Of a DNA stretch of 64,000 bases, positions 1-13,500 are shown piece after piece. Both the position numbers and the translations under genes were made by a program. The notes beneath the pieces were generated by a model. The model had not been told where the DNA came from. It saw only the letters and a list, made by a program, of their open reading frames with translations, and did no database searches. Every line of letters starts with the position of its first letter. Position 1 is the stretch's first letter. The DNA is from Prostheceraeus crozeri (taxonomy: Eukaryota > Platyhelminthes > Polycladida > Euryleptidae), in NCBI GenBank assembly GCA_907163375.1, contig CAJQUW010010279.1, forward strand, positions 186,001 through 250,000. Reading direction: 5' to 3'.

Positions 1-869
1 AATTGAATGCGTGAAACCACTCATTCAATGTGAATGGTGTCGACGACTGCAGCCGATGTGTTCACTCCGAGAATTTACTGCAACCACTCCGACGACTGCG
101 TGAATTTACTGCGACGACTGCGAGCATTTACTGCGGTAACTAATTGCATCTATGCATCTTGAAATCATTGGTTGAAAACATTGGAACTCATCAGTATACA
201 ACAGATAGCATAATATCGAGCGTCTCAAATTCTTGACAGCATGAAAAGAAACAAGGCGATTGCCAGTTATTGGAGCAATTAGAAAAGGAAAGGAGCGTCC
301 GATTTTGGATGAGACATCGCCAATAGAGACTATCCTCCTTTCAAAATTGGACGCCACCACTTCCATGCATTTTCTTTTTTGGTCAAATTTCGGTAATCTT
401 TCATTGGTGTTATCATAGATCAGGGGTTGTTAATCGCCTTCCATTCTTGCCTTTCTTGGACTTCCACATGATTTGACTGCCTCATCATCACTTCAAGAGT
501 TGTTGAGAAATGACTTTGATGGCTTCAAATGCTTTCTACTCAGACGATGAGGTCAGAAGAAGTCAGATCAAGGTGCAGACATCGCTGCACTTCAAGTTAC
601 CGCCCCTATTTCAAAAAGTACTTGTCCGATCCACACAAACTTTGTTTTGTAGGCAGAGAATATCATCACCTACGTGTACTTAAAGTTTTGTGACGATTGA
701 TTCATTTCTACGGAATTTAGACAAATTTGAAAACTTGGGGGTAGAACCCATAAGTCCCCAAGAAGCTTGTCTTTTGACCTTTTTCATATCAACCACTCCC
801 GTCTTACATTCTTACTTCATCTTTTCAAACTGTTTCAAAGCTACTGACGGAATGATGGTGATATTTAAA
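1..869. other. No gene recognised (intron or 3' part of bark-like gene)
   Basis: AT-rich sequence left of the first SINE. It opens with short repeated phrases ('tgaatttactgcgacgactgcg' type, about 60-135). The open frame on the minus strand at 106-366 has no recognisable motif and no good splice sites. It is presumably part of the intron after bark-like exon 19. Confidence 0.4.
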
Positions 870-879
870 TCTACTAACA

Positions 880-1056
880 TTTGAACAACTACTGGGGGCT
901 TGGACAGCTCTGACATGGTCATACTTTTAACTGGAGCATTGTGGTACATTTTGTCAGGATGCCCTTCCTGACGACTTCCAATGACACTCTCGGGGCTCGA
1001 CCTCTGGACCGAAGGATCACTAGTCCAAGCACTTAACCACTGTACCACGGAGACCA
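880..1056 (-). repeat. tRNA-derived SINE, copy 1
   Basis: Read on the minus strand, it begins GGTCTCCGTGGTACAGTGG (tRNA A-box-like) and continues with GAGGTCGAGCCCCG (B-box-like). Then comes CAGGAAGGGCATCC and a body ending in the conserved tail GTCCAAGCCCCCAG. The same family occurs at 12165, 24258, 31671, 38436 and 63043. Confidence 0.8.
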
Positions 1057-1121
1057 CTACAGGCTTGTCAAATAGCCGTGTGTCAGTTCATTTTCCCATC
1101 CACTATGTGCTTCAAACTCAC

Positions 1122-1559
1122 TTTATATGCATCTCGGCGCCAGGGTAATCGAAGATTGGTTGTGATTCTGCCACCCAACACTCCCGTGCGCTGTACACTC
1201 TCCTGTGTGATGGGTGCACTGGGAGACACAACCGCTGTAGATTTCTGAGCATCAAATTGAGCAGCAAGCAAGAAATTTGCAAAATCGACCAACGCGTAGT
1301 TATTCCAGTCATTGAAATCGAAGATTTTTGGTCTGATGCCGTCAACTGATGTCACTCCCCACCAATTATAGCGACAATCCATGTTGTTTAAAGGCTGGGA
1401 GGATTCTATCCCAGCGATCAATTCGTGTCTGTACCGATTACTGAACAAATTGTATTGCACTGTGGCATTCTGGAGTCCAAATACACCGACAGTGTAGCAT
1501 TGGGGCTGAATGGCCATCGAAGTAGTGCCAGTCTGCGATCCTGCTGGACAAGCATTTTG
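1122..1559 (-). CDS. bark: bark-like exon 19 (end of block 2, start of block 3); last exon visible
   Basis: This exon codes residues 1627-1772. It holds the block-closing motif CRYNWWGVTSVDGIRPKIFDF, matching NYWG in exon 10, then GGRITTNLRLPWRRDAYK. That last segment aligns in position with the GGPIKL start of block 2 and so opens a third block. The acceptor is TTTCAG and the donor is AAA|GTGAGT, phase 0. Following exons must lie left of base 1122, probably outside the window. Confidence 0.9.
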
Positions 1560-4500
1560 CTGAAAATTAAGAAAAATATTAACTGCCAGCCAAGTTTGAC
1601 AAGCAAAAATTTTGTACTAGAAAATATTTATCTAAATCATAATTCTACTTCTATTCCATTATAAGTAACGTTATTAAACAACCTTTTTATGATTGAGGAA
1701 ATAAACTTACAAGAAAGTTGTTGCGCATAATATTCGCTTGGGCTAGAGTTGCCTGCTCGTTCTGACTGATCATATTCATGTGAAACATTGATGTACAATC
1801 AGTATTTCCCTTCACAACATTATCCACGAATTCGAGATTTTTCTCCATTCCTTCAAATACCACCAAATGTCGTTGACAAGTATTCGTTTCGAATCGGTTT
1901 TTCGACACAGTTATATCCGCGAAATACCCTCGAATCCCAAACTCAAATTTCTGAAAAAGGATTCAAACTTCGGTAAGAGCTTCATTGTTGACTGAAACTT
2001 TTACATGACTAGTCACTACATTTCTATATATATGATGTTATGTAATGAAATTGCATAAGGCGTATTTCTTTTCGATTTTCTCAACGGCAGAGTTGAAATT
2101 GCTGATTTGGTGGCCGGGTGGGATCATAGAGTAGGTATATCAGGTCGAGTAGCAACTCAGCATTAAATAAATCCCCAATTTGTATTCAGTTTCGATTTCA
2201 TTAAATGAACTCGAGTCGAGACCCTGCACCACATGTGAGATATGCAAATGCTTGTAGTGTTGGAGGAATGACCACGGAATTAGCTGATCATATCATAGCA
2301 ATACAGAAGGAATAATAGCATATAACAAATCCTCCGTGTCATGACAGCCTTGGAGAGGTAACACAGTTTTCTAAATTGGCAATTCTATTGCTATTGCTTT
2401 CATGATGAAACTGAAGGAGTATTTACTTAAGCGTGATAACATCACAAACTCCCTACTACTGAAAGAACAGAACGTCATAATTAACTTCAAAAGATGTAAA
2501 TGTGTCCGCATTGCTATTCAGTTCGAAAATAGCAATAGAGAAGGAATAATAGTATTTTACAAATCCTCCGTGTCATGACAGCCTTGGAGAGGTAATGCCT
2601 GATAAATTAGCAATTCGATGGGTTGCCGCCACTCAGTATTACTTTAATGCTCAGCCTTAATGACTACTTTCTTAAACATGATCATATCACAAACTACATG
2701 CACCAGCCACTGAAGAGCAAAATATCATCATCGAAGACAATGATCACAATCAACTGAAAGATGTAGATAAGTTCACACTATTGTTCAGATTCAAGCATGA
2801 AGCAGAAATTTAGTGAAGCATGAAGTCATGCCGATGAAAACTGAATTGAAAACTTGAAATTTCAGTCAAGAGGCAGATCAAGACCTCAAATTTTCCATGA
2901 GAATCAAATCGCCAACTAAACACAGGAATAATCTGAAAAACTTTAGCTTCTTAAAAAGTGATCAAATATTTTCTAGACCGCAAAAACGGAATCATTTGAT
3001 ATAAAAAAAATTTCACTGCATGCTGACATTTTTGAGTCGACAGTCTACCTGTTTATACTTACTCTGTGGTGGGAGAGTCTTACTCTATGGTGAATGTCCA
3101 GATATCACACTTAACAGTACGAGTATATAGATGATTCAAACATTGTCACAAGAATCACACGCGTTCTCACTTAGATGAACTTGTAAACGAGTACATCATT
3201 GGCTTGCAATCAGAGAATCAGTCACAGTTCGAATTTGTAGGTTTTCATTGGTAAAACCTCATCTCAGTTCCTGCAGGGTTGCCGAGGCCTTGAGGAATTT
3301 CCCTTCTAGACAACTTCAGATCAACAATTTATTTCTATAGTTAGAATAGCAGTACGTACTGCATCACCTGTCTTTAATTTAACATCAATTTTACAGCACA
3401 CGTATTCGTCATAATTCGAAAATTCGAAATCAAAGTTGAACCCTACTTTGTATCATCTGATGCAGTCTGATCATAATATGATGAATTCTTCAAAAATCAA
3501 GTTCTCTTCAACTATTTTATTGCGAGTTTTCGGGTGAATGCTCCACCCGTCTTCAGGCACGTACAGAGAGTGACTAGAAGCTTCCGGTCAGCACGTCCGA
3601 TCAGCTCATTTTACGTGCGAAGGCGAAATCTTCAAGATGACTACTTGTCCGATAGGATCACCATTATCATCGTGTTTGGCGTCATTGTTTATGCAGGATT
3701 TCGAGGAGAGGATGCTGAAAAGTTCTCCAGTGAGAGTAATGCTATGGAAGAGATATGTCGATGACACGTTGGTGGTTGTAAAGAATGGTACCGAAGAGGC
3801 CTTTCTGGAACACCTGAATAGTGTTCATCCCAGTACTGGTTTTACGTGTGAGAAGGAGAAGAATGGAGTGATACCATTCCTGGATATCAGGATACAGCGT
3901 CGTGATAATGGAGCGTTGGCGACTACAGTCTACCGAAAGCCCACTGCAAGTGATCGTTACCTAGACTACGGTTCGTCTCACTGTCGGCAAGTGAAGTTGG
4001 GCGTCATCTCGTGTTTGAGAAATCGTGCTGAAGTTATTTGCGAAAGTAAACAATTACATGAAGAAAAGAAGAAGCTCAAAGACGTGCTTGTAAAGAATGG
4101 ATACCCTGAAAGTGTGGTCAAAAGAAGATTGTTTCAAGATCGAGCAGAACATAGAGAAGAGAATGATTCTCCAGTATTGCGAATTCCTTATTTGGCTGGG
4201 ATCCATGAGCGTATTCAAGGCGTGGCAAAGAAAGTTGGGGTGAAAGTGAGGTGTTCAAGAGCCAAAACTGTGGGAGATTTTGTCAGTCGTCCGAAGCTGG
4301 ATGAAGTTGATGTCATGGACCGTGGAGGAGTCGTGTACAGACAAAGATGTGGTGATTGTGACGCATACTACGTGAGTGAGACGTCACGAAGAGCAAGAGA
4401 AAGGAAGAAAGAACATGAGAAGGATACGCGAGAGATGAATCCTCGATCAGCGATAAGTGAGCATTGCCACAAATTAAATCATCGACCCGGGTTCGAGACG

Positions 4501-7500
4501 TTTGAAGTGATCGAAATGGAGAAGAAGAAGAATAAAAGAAGGAATTCATATTTTGAACAACAAGACTTTCAATAGAGACTGGGTTTGTGATTGATCGTTG
4601 TTGGAGATCTCGGTTTCAATTTCGGTTCAAGATCGGTTCGATCTCGGTTCTCGGTTCCTCTATTCAATTTTTTTAACGTTGACCTATTTTACGTCTTTTG
4701 ACATGTTACTATAATTCTTTTCTAAGTAGTATTGCCTTAACGTTTCAATTTTATGTAGTAATTAATCAAAATATGTGTCAGTAGAATGTCTTGCGTATTA
4801 TTACGTGGACAGTGTCTGTAGCGTGTCCTGTCATTTTTGAATTGTAATCGGTATTCCATGCTTAACGTCAGCTTCTAGTCACTCTCTGTACGTGACTGAA
4901 GACGGGTGGAGCATTCACCCGAAAACTCGCAATAAAATAGTTGAAGAGAACTTGGTTTTTTGAAGAATTCATCATATTATAACTGCTAGTTGTTCTCTGA
5001 GAAGAAGAATATGGATGCAGCCTGAGTAGGCGAAAATTGAGTAAAATGATTCCCATTATTGCAAGCTAGAAGCGTAGAGATTTTGCATGATTGCGATTTA
5101 TTGCCATACCGGTTTCAAATACCGTGGTGATATGATGACCGTTCATCATCACTGGCGACAATACAACAAGCGGACAGGGTTATCTACAATGTTGGCCATG
5201 AAATTGATGATGAACACATTTAAAAAAGAGATCCGGACAGTCGCAAGGCAAGAGTACTAATTAAAATTGTCAGTGAGCATGGAAATAGAATGAGCCACGC
5301 ATTGACAGAGAAATATTTGTCAGCAAACATAGATATAGCATTGGTCACCAACTACAATAAATGTAAAAGTTCGGATGATGTTTGATTGTTCATGAGGTTT
5401 TGGCGTGATTTTATGATGAATGATTCTGCCATTCTTGTGTGTTTTGTTTTGTTAATATTTTGAAGTTTTTGTCATTAGGTGGATGGATATGCATAGAAAT
5501 TTCATTTTTTTTGATAGAAATAAAACAAAACACACAAGAATAGCAGAATCATTCATCATAAAATCACGCCAAAACCTCATGAACAATCAAGCAACATACG
5601 AACTTTTACATTTATTTTAGTTGGTGACCACTTCTATTTCTATGTTTGCTGACAGATATTTCTCTGTCAATGCGTGGCTCATTCTATTTCTATGCGCACT
5701 GACAATTGCCTTGCGACTGTCCGTGTCTCTTTTTTAAATGTGTTCATCGATTTCATGTCCAAAATTGTAAATAACCCTGTCCGTTTGTTGTATTATCGCC
5801 ACTGATGATGGATACCACGGTATTTGAAACCGGTATGGCAATAAATCGCAATCATGCAAAATGAATCCATCAGCACGAGTCTGAATATGTTTTCTTAAAA
5901 ATTGACTGGCTTTCGCACTTCCATATATTCCACAATTACTTCGATAGTTTTCCTTGGATTTTCCTTTATTAGTTCGGGTCGAGTCAATTAGTCGGTGTGA
6001 GGGTGCTGGATTTTCCTGAAACATTTTCTGGAAAAATCTATTCTTCTTCATGAAAATTGACTGGCTTTAGCACTTCTATATTCTGACTGGCTTTAGCACT
6101 TCTATATGCTGACTGGCTTTAGCACTTCTATATTCTGACTGGCTTTAGCACTTCTATATTCTGACTGGCTTTAGCACTTCTATATTCTGACTGGCTTTAG
6201 CACTTCTATATTCTGACTGGCTTTAGCACTTCTATATTACGAAATTCCTTGAATGTATACATGCTTGAATTCATCGCTCACTTTGTTATTGAGGAAGACG
6301 TTGTCCGCCACATAGATGATATGGTCAATGCCCGGTTCATACCGCCAATCAAATCGCTTACTAATAAACGGCATATCGAGAACGAAGCCTCCCAACTGAT
6401 TGTTCATCCACTGATTGTTGGTCACGTGATAATGCCACACATTATTGGAATATTCGACATGATTGTGGTCTGAGAACATCCCGATTCCATTATCTGTCAT
6501 ATGACACTGGCTGATGGTGTAATTAATGGTTGCCGTACGCGCAGAGCCTTCAATCAACTCCGAATATGACGGAGCGAAGAGATCTCGGGCATAACGGGAC
6601 ACGCTAGGAACGTAAATAGCTTCTTTCTTATTCTTCGTGATCTTCAAGCTGGACAATGTGATATTCTCCTGTTTCCTACAACAGAAATGCGGCTGTTTAA
6701 TATTGTCAGAATGAAATGGAATAAATAGTTGCATCACCATTCTCAGTGCGGTGCAAGATGATTCAGATTTACAGTCATAGCATCTTTATTGGTCCACAAT
6801 GTGAACAATTCGGTGAACACCAGCATGATTGAAAATGTAAATGAATGAAGAAAAATAAAGATAAAAACAAAATCTTGTGAACAAAATATAAAAAGAGCGT
6901 GCAAACTTTGCCAATGAGTTACAATGCCGACTGATTCGAACACTTGGTGGCTTTAAGCTGTAGCGATCCATTTCCATTTTTTCACAAAATATGACAAGTA
7001 ACGGATGTTCATTATTTCATGCGCTCATCTCATCAATGCGCTCATCATTATCAATGACGAACAATAAGAAGGCAGCTTGAGCCGATGTTGCTGTATTAAA
7101 AAATATGACAAATTTTCGCGGTCGACCGCCTAATTTCAGTTGCAACTATAACTTGAACAAGGCGGTCGACCGCGAAAATTTGTCATATATTGTTCGGGCA
7201 TGTTGATTAAAGGAAACTTCAACCTATTGCGATTAATGACGAAGTCTGTAGTGCACATGCTTTGAATTGTGTCTACAGTCACTCTTATTCCAATGACTGC
7301 TATGTATTAAACAGTCTTGATGTGTTCCAAAAAAGAAATTAGGCTTGGCCATGGTACAAGACAGCTGTTCAGGTATATTGGCAGAATCATTTGAGTTTAA
7401 ATTCATCGTTGTTAGAATTATTATCTAAAACTTGAGTTCACTGCATTTTTTGACTGCAACGAGTATCTACGACTGAAAAGAATTGCTGTGCCTGAAATAT

Positions 7501-10500
7501 TCCAGCCAGTCTTCGATCTGAACTGTCAAAGTCGACAAAACATGATTCAACATCATGGACACTCACCGTCGAATGTAGATATCTCCATTTCGATCAGCAG
7601 GATCGTTGTAATGAGTGATGCAGATGCCCCAAGTATTGTTGGTGATGTTGGAATTCTCCACAATGACCTGCGTGTCGGGATAATAATCCGGCAAATTCGA
7701 ACCTGCAATCGACTTCAAATCTTTCGACTCAACGATCATCGTCAGCCGGCTAGAGCGAACTCCGTTAATCTGCAGTTGAACCTGGAAGGAAATATATTCA
7801 TGAAAGACTACAAAATACAAACACCGAAAGAATCATGACAACAGGAGCCTGCTATCATTTGAGTGTACATTTACAACATTGGCTAATAAGAAGTCTGAAT
7901 GATTCAGAGTGGATACGGATAAATGTGACCACAAAAACAAACAATTCAACGTAGCAAAGTTCGTCAAGGTAACAAAATTAAAAAAAACAAGCTAAGGATT
8001 ATTAATTTTCTAAAAGGTGCAAAATATGATTTGAAAGAGCATTATTATATCCAAAAATGTCTAAAATTTGAAAATACTTACTAGAAGGACAAACAACGCT
8101 TCTCCTCTCCTCATGTGGAATGAATTGTCAAGTAAGTTGTTCTGTTCAAATTATATTTATCACTTATATATTGAAAAGATTCTATTAAACAGTCTAACCA
8201 TGCAGATGATAAGAGGACAGGTCTGTTTCCAATCAAAATATCAGATCTAGCTAACACAGGGGATTACGCTATTTAAAATCTACCAGGTGTGTAAGAGAAT
8301 TAATATTAGTTCCTTTAGCTAAAACGTGAAATAGAATTGTACAAAATATGTATACAAATTATTTGACTATTTTTAATGAGGTCATCAACAGGAACTTGGT
8401 CAGGACGATCGCGTTTCGACCGCTAAATCCTGGTCGCTCAAACCCGACCAAGCGCGGTCCTGTGCATTTGAGATGCACAGCCTCAAAAGTTAAATTTATA
8501 ATAGAGAAAGATTAGCATCTATCAAAAAATAGAGTCGCTATTGACTGAAATGTACCTCAGGCATCTGAAAGAAGGACAGAGTCCAGCCAGTAGAGGTCAA
8601 TAGAAGTGACAGCAGTGTCGACAACAGGAAATGATACTTCATGCTAAAAATTTGCGTCTCTCTCCTTGATAAAATGCAGTTTATGCCTAAATGAATTTAA
8701 TTGAAAATTGTATACACGTCCGACGCGTTTCACGTATTCACGCATCAACTGGACAACAGACGGTGAAAAGCAAGCAGCAAAACTAACCGGCGGCATTCTA
8801 ACAGATTCTTATAGAGGCATTACGGACACATGAGTAAGAATCATATTAAAAGTCCTTCAGTTCACATCTACGATAGATTTTCAATCTACGCTCGAAATTT
8901 TCATATCTGCGTTTGAAAATCTCATGTGTCCGTACTTCCTTTACAAGAATCTGTTAGAATGACACCGGATAGTTTTACTGCTTGCTTTTGCCGCTTCCTG
9001 ACGTGTTTCCAACAAAATTCGCCAATCGATCAATTACGATTGAATAAGCGAGCACTGGCACAATTCATTGCCAATTTTTCACTCGCTAATCAATGGTGAC
9101 ATATAATGTCAGGAAAATAAGACCAAAAATTAAGGCTGTGCGAATAACAGAAATAGTCTAATAACGAAAATGTCATGGGAAACATATTTTCTAAAATCAT
9201 GAAAATCATCATCATTTTCTCAAATCACAAGTTGTGAAAACCGAAATAAAACTATTTTGAAAAATAAAAACGAAACTGTACAAGTAAACGTGAAACATGA
9301 CACTTCAAAATTCGGGTGTATTCGGGCATATTCACTAAAAGTTTCAAAATTCGGGTATATTCGGGCATATTTACCGAAAGTTTCAAAATTCGAGTATATT
9401 GGGGCATATTTACCGAAAGTTTCAAAATTCGGGTATATTCGGGTATATTTACCGAAAGTTTCAAAATTCGAGTATATTCGGGTATATTCACCGAAAGTTT
9501 CAAAATTCGAGTATATTCGGGCATATTTACGGAAAGTTTCAAAATTCGGGTATATTCACCGAAAGTTTCAAAATTCGGGTATATTCGGGTATATTCACCG
9601 AAAGTTTAAAAATTCGAGTATATTCGGGTATATTTACCGAAAGTTTCAAAATTCGAGTATATTCGGGTATATTTACCGAAAGTTTCAAAATTCGAGTATA
9701 TTCGGGTATATTCACCGAAAGTTTCAAAATTCGAGTATATTCGGGCATATTTACGGAAAGTTTCAAAATTCGGGTATATTCACCGAAAGTTTCAAAATTC
9801 GGGTATATTCGGGCATATTATCGAAAGTTTCAAAATTCGGGTATATTCACCGAAAGTTTCAAAATTCGGGTATATTCGGGCATATTTATCGAAAGTTTCA
9901 AAATTCGGATATATTCGGGCATATTTATCGAAAGTTTCAAAATTCGGGTATATTCGGGCATATTTATCGAAAGTTTCAAAATTCGGATATATTCGGGCAT
10001 ATTTACCGAAAGTTTCAAAATTCGGGTATATTCGGGCATATTTATCGAAAGTTTCAAAATTCGGATATATTCGGGCATATTTACGGAAAGTTTCAAAATT
10101 CGGGTATATTCGGGCATATTTATCGAAAGTTTCAAAATTCGGATATATTCGGGCATATTTACGGAAAGTTTCAAAATTCGGGTATATTCACCGAAAGTTT
10201 CAAAATTCGGGTATATTCGGGCATATTTATCGAAAGTTTCAAAATTCGGGTATATTTACGGAAAGTTTCAAAATTCGGGTATATTCGGGCATATTTACCG
10301 AAAGTTTCAAAATTCGGGTATATTCGGGCATATTTACCGAAAGTTTCAAAATTCGGGTATATTCGGGCATATTTACCGAAATGTTTCAAATTCGGGCCAT
10401 ATTTACGGAAAGTTTATCAAAATTCGGTGTATTATTCGGGCATATTTACCGATCGAAAGTTTTCAAAATTCGGTATAGTTCGGGCATATTTACCGAAAGT

Positions 10501-13500
10501 TTCAAAATTCGGGTAAATTCGGGCAATATTTACCGAAATTTTCAAAATTCGGGTATATTCGGGCATATTTATCGAAAGTTTCAAAATTCGGATATATTCG
10601 GGCATATTTATCGAAAGTTTCAAAATTCGGATATATTCGGGCATATTTAACTCGGAAAGTTTCAGCAAAATTCGGGATATATTCGGTGCATATGTTATCG
10701 AAAGTTTCAAAATTCGGATATATTCGGGCATATTTATCGCGGGGAAAGTGTTTCAAAATTCGGATATATTTCGGGCATATTTACCGAAAGTTTTTCAAAA
10801 TTCGAGTATTATCGATTTCGGGATCTGAGGGGATATTGTACCGAAAGTTTTTCAAAATTCGGATATATTCGGGCATATTTAATCGGAAGTGTTCAAAATT
10901 CGTGTATATATTTCGGGCATATTTACCGAAAGTTAATCAAAATTCGAGTATATTCGGGCATATTTACGCGCAGTAAAGTTTCAAAATTCGGGTATATTCG
11001 GGCATATTCACTAAAAGTTTCAAAATTCGGGTATATTCGGGCATATTTACCGAAAGTTTCAAAATTCGGGTATATTCGGACATATTTACCTAAAGTTTCA
11101 AAATTCGGGTATATTCGGGCATATTTACGGAAAGTTTCAAAATTCGGGTATATTTACGGAAAGTTTCAAAATTCGAGTATATTCGGGCATATTTACGGAA
11201 AGTTTCAAAATTCGGGTATATTCGGGCATACTTACCGAAAGTTTCAAAATTCGAGTGTATTCGGGCATATTTACCGAAAGTTTCAAAATTCGGGTATATT
11301 CGGGCATATTTACCGAAAGTTTCAAAATTCGGGTATATTCGGGCATATTTACCGAAAGTTTCAAAATTCGAGTATATTCGGGCATATTTACCTAAAGTTT
11401 CAAAATTCGAGTATATTCGGGCATATTTACCGAAAGTTTCAAAATTCGGGTATATTTACCGAAAGTTTCAAAATTCGAGTGTATTCGGGCATATTTACCG
11501 AAAGTTTCAAAATTCGAGTATATTCGGGCATATTTACCGAAAGTTTCAAAATTCGGGTATATTCGGGCATATTTACGGATAGTTTCAAAATTCGGGTATA
11601 TTCGGGCATATTTACCGAAAGTTTCAAAATTCGGGTATATTCGGGCATATTTACGGATAGTTTCAAAATTCGGGTATATTCGGGCATATTTACGGATAGT
11701 TTCAAAATTCGGGTATATTCGGGCATATTTACCGAAAGTTTCAAAATTCGGGTATATTCGGGCATATTTACCGAAAGTTTCAAAATTCGGGTATATTCGG
11801 GCATATTTACCGAAAGTTTCAAAATTCGGGTATATTCGGGCATATTTACCGAAAGTTTCAAAATTCGGGTATATTCGGGCATATTTATCGAAAGTTTCAA
11901 AATTCGGATATATTCGGGCATATTTACGGAAAGTTTCAAAATTCGAGTATATTCGGGCATATTTACCGAAAGTTTCAAAATTCGGGTATATTCGGGCATA
12001 TTTACCGAAAGTTTCAAAATTCGGGTATATTCGGGCATATTTACCGAAAGTTTCAAAATTCGGGTATATTCGGGCATATTTACCGAAAGTTTCAAAATTC
12101 GGGTATATTCGGGCATATTTACCGAAAGTTTCAAAATTCGGGTATATTCGGGTATGTGCGGCTACCCTGTTATAGTCCGGATGCCCTTCCTGTCGTCTTC
12201 CAATGTCACTTTCGGGGCTAGACCTCTGGACCGGAAGATCACTAGGCCAAGCACTTAACCACTGTGACGACGTCCACAGGGCCCACAATTTTTGAACAGA
12301 ATTCAATTTACTTTGAAATTTGAATGATGGAAAATTTTAAATTCTAAGGTCAAGTGACTAAACAGTCATCAAAATATTCGCATTGTGCATTCATCAGTTT
12401 AGACTTACCGTCAGAAATTGTCCTGATGAAACGATGGGAAACATGGCTAAATCTTCTGGAATTCTCCATCGTGGAGTGAAAGCGCTGACGTCCGACTTCT
12501 TCGCATTGAAGAATGTCACATTCTCTTCACGCCAACTGGGATTCCAATCTAACAGCTGAAAACAAGAGAGAAATGATATCCCACAAAGCATGTCAATCTC
12601 GAAAGCAAAGCTACAGTGACATAGAAATCACGAGGGAATAATCGTCTTCCCATAGAGGTCGGATATCAAAGCTATCCAAGCTTAGAGAGGACTTAGGATG
12701 ACTTTGATAGCACCAGTCTGGACTCTGACAGGAGTCTAGTTAAAGACCTCTCTACCTTCATCTTGAGATAGCTTCTGACGGACAACCGAATAACTTAGCC
12801 ATGTTCATCAAAGCCAGTATCAGTGAATCACAGCTAATTACGCAACTAAAGCCGGTTCTAAATCGTTATCATGAACAAGTATCCTGTTTTCAACAGATCC
12901 TAATATATAAACTCGCAAAATAATCTTTGATAGATGTTGTAATTGATAAAGCTGCTGGTACGCGTAACGTCTGCCGCTTCTTGTCTGCGTTTTTCAATTT
13001 CTATAACATCTACTAGCACAGATTGCCAACATTATTTGTTTTTCACGCACCGATTATAATATTGTGCAATGACTGGTGAGCCATATTCTGTATCCTCCTC
13101 TATTTTACGAGCGCATCTTGAGTTCTTGAAACACTACCATCCCGGCCATCGTGATTGTCTGTTTCATCACGCTCGCCATAATTTAAATTTGTCTTACAGC
13201 AAAATGTGAAGCAGTTGACACCTGATCCAATTTGTCAATTAAATTGAAGATTGTTCATCATTAATTTCAACAATCTGAGTGAGAGAGTGAATGACAAGAA
13301 CACTAGGTTGAAACATTCCGCGCGGTTCCTGGGACTGAATAGAATAGGGACGACGTCGGAACGTCGGTTCCCCTGCGTGCCGAAAGAGACGACTAGAGGG
13401 GGCCTTTGCCACTGCGGCTCTGGTGTTGGCAGTTTGATGTCTTATCCTCATTGCCTCTCGTCAGTGGCTGTACAAGTTGATGTTACGAGGGATCCTGACA

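Larger units (their letters stand above)
3474..4980 (+). mobile_element. Penelope-like retroelement, 5'-truncated, between inverted terminal repeats
   Basis: A 1.5-kb element in the bark-like intron 1951-6281. It consists of a left copy of the terminal repeat (3474-3583), an RT plus GIY-YIG open frame, a 3' non-coding tail, and an inverted copy of the terminal repeat (4870-4980). Penelope-like elements often carry such an inverted 3' end at their truncated 5' end. The RT is cut: only the part from about the GSPLS motif onward is present, and a full element would be roughly twice as long. It is therefore non-autonomous. Confidence 0.85.

Noticed and set aside
3534-3764. Separate small protein at the left Penelope arm
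   Set aside because: It is translation of the terminal repeat itself; a similar frame appears on the minus strand in the right arm.
6055-6238. CRISPR-like short repeats
   Set aside because: The 26-bp units abut without spacers; this is a simple tandem repeat.
6237-6281. Exon 17 extending to a donor at 6240
   Set aside because: It would leave phase 2, while exon 18 starts in phase 0; the donor at 6281 restores the frame.
9301-12152. CRISPR-like array
   Set aside because: Units are contiguous and nearly identical with no unique spacers, and the surroundings are a eukaryotic gene.
9257-12306. Very long open frames (up to 419 codons) on both strands in the 39-bp array
   Set aside because: A 39-bp unit is a multiple of three and lacks stops in several frames, so open frames appear on both strands. 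The array lies in an intron and no start or splice context supports translation.
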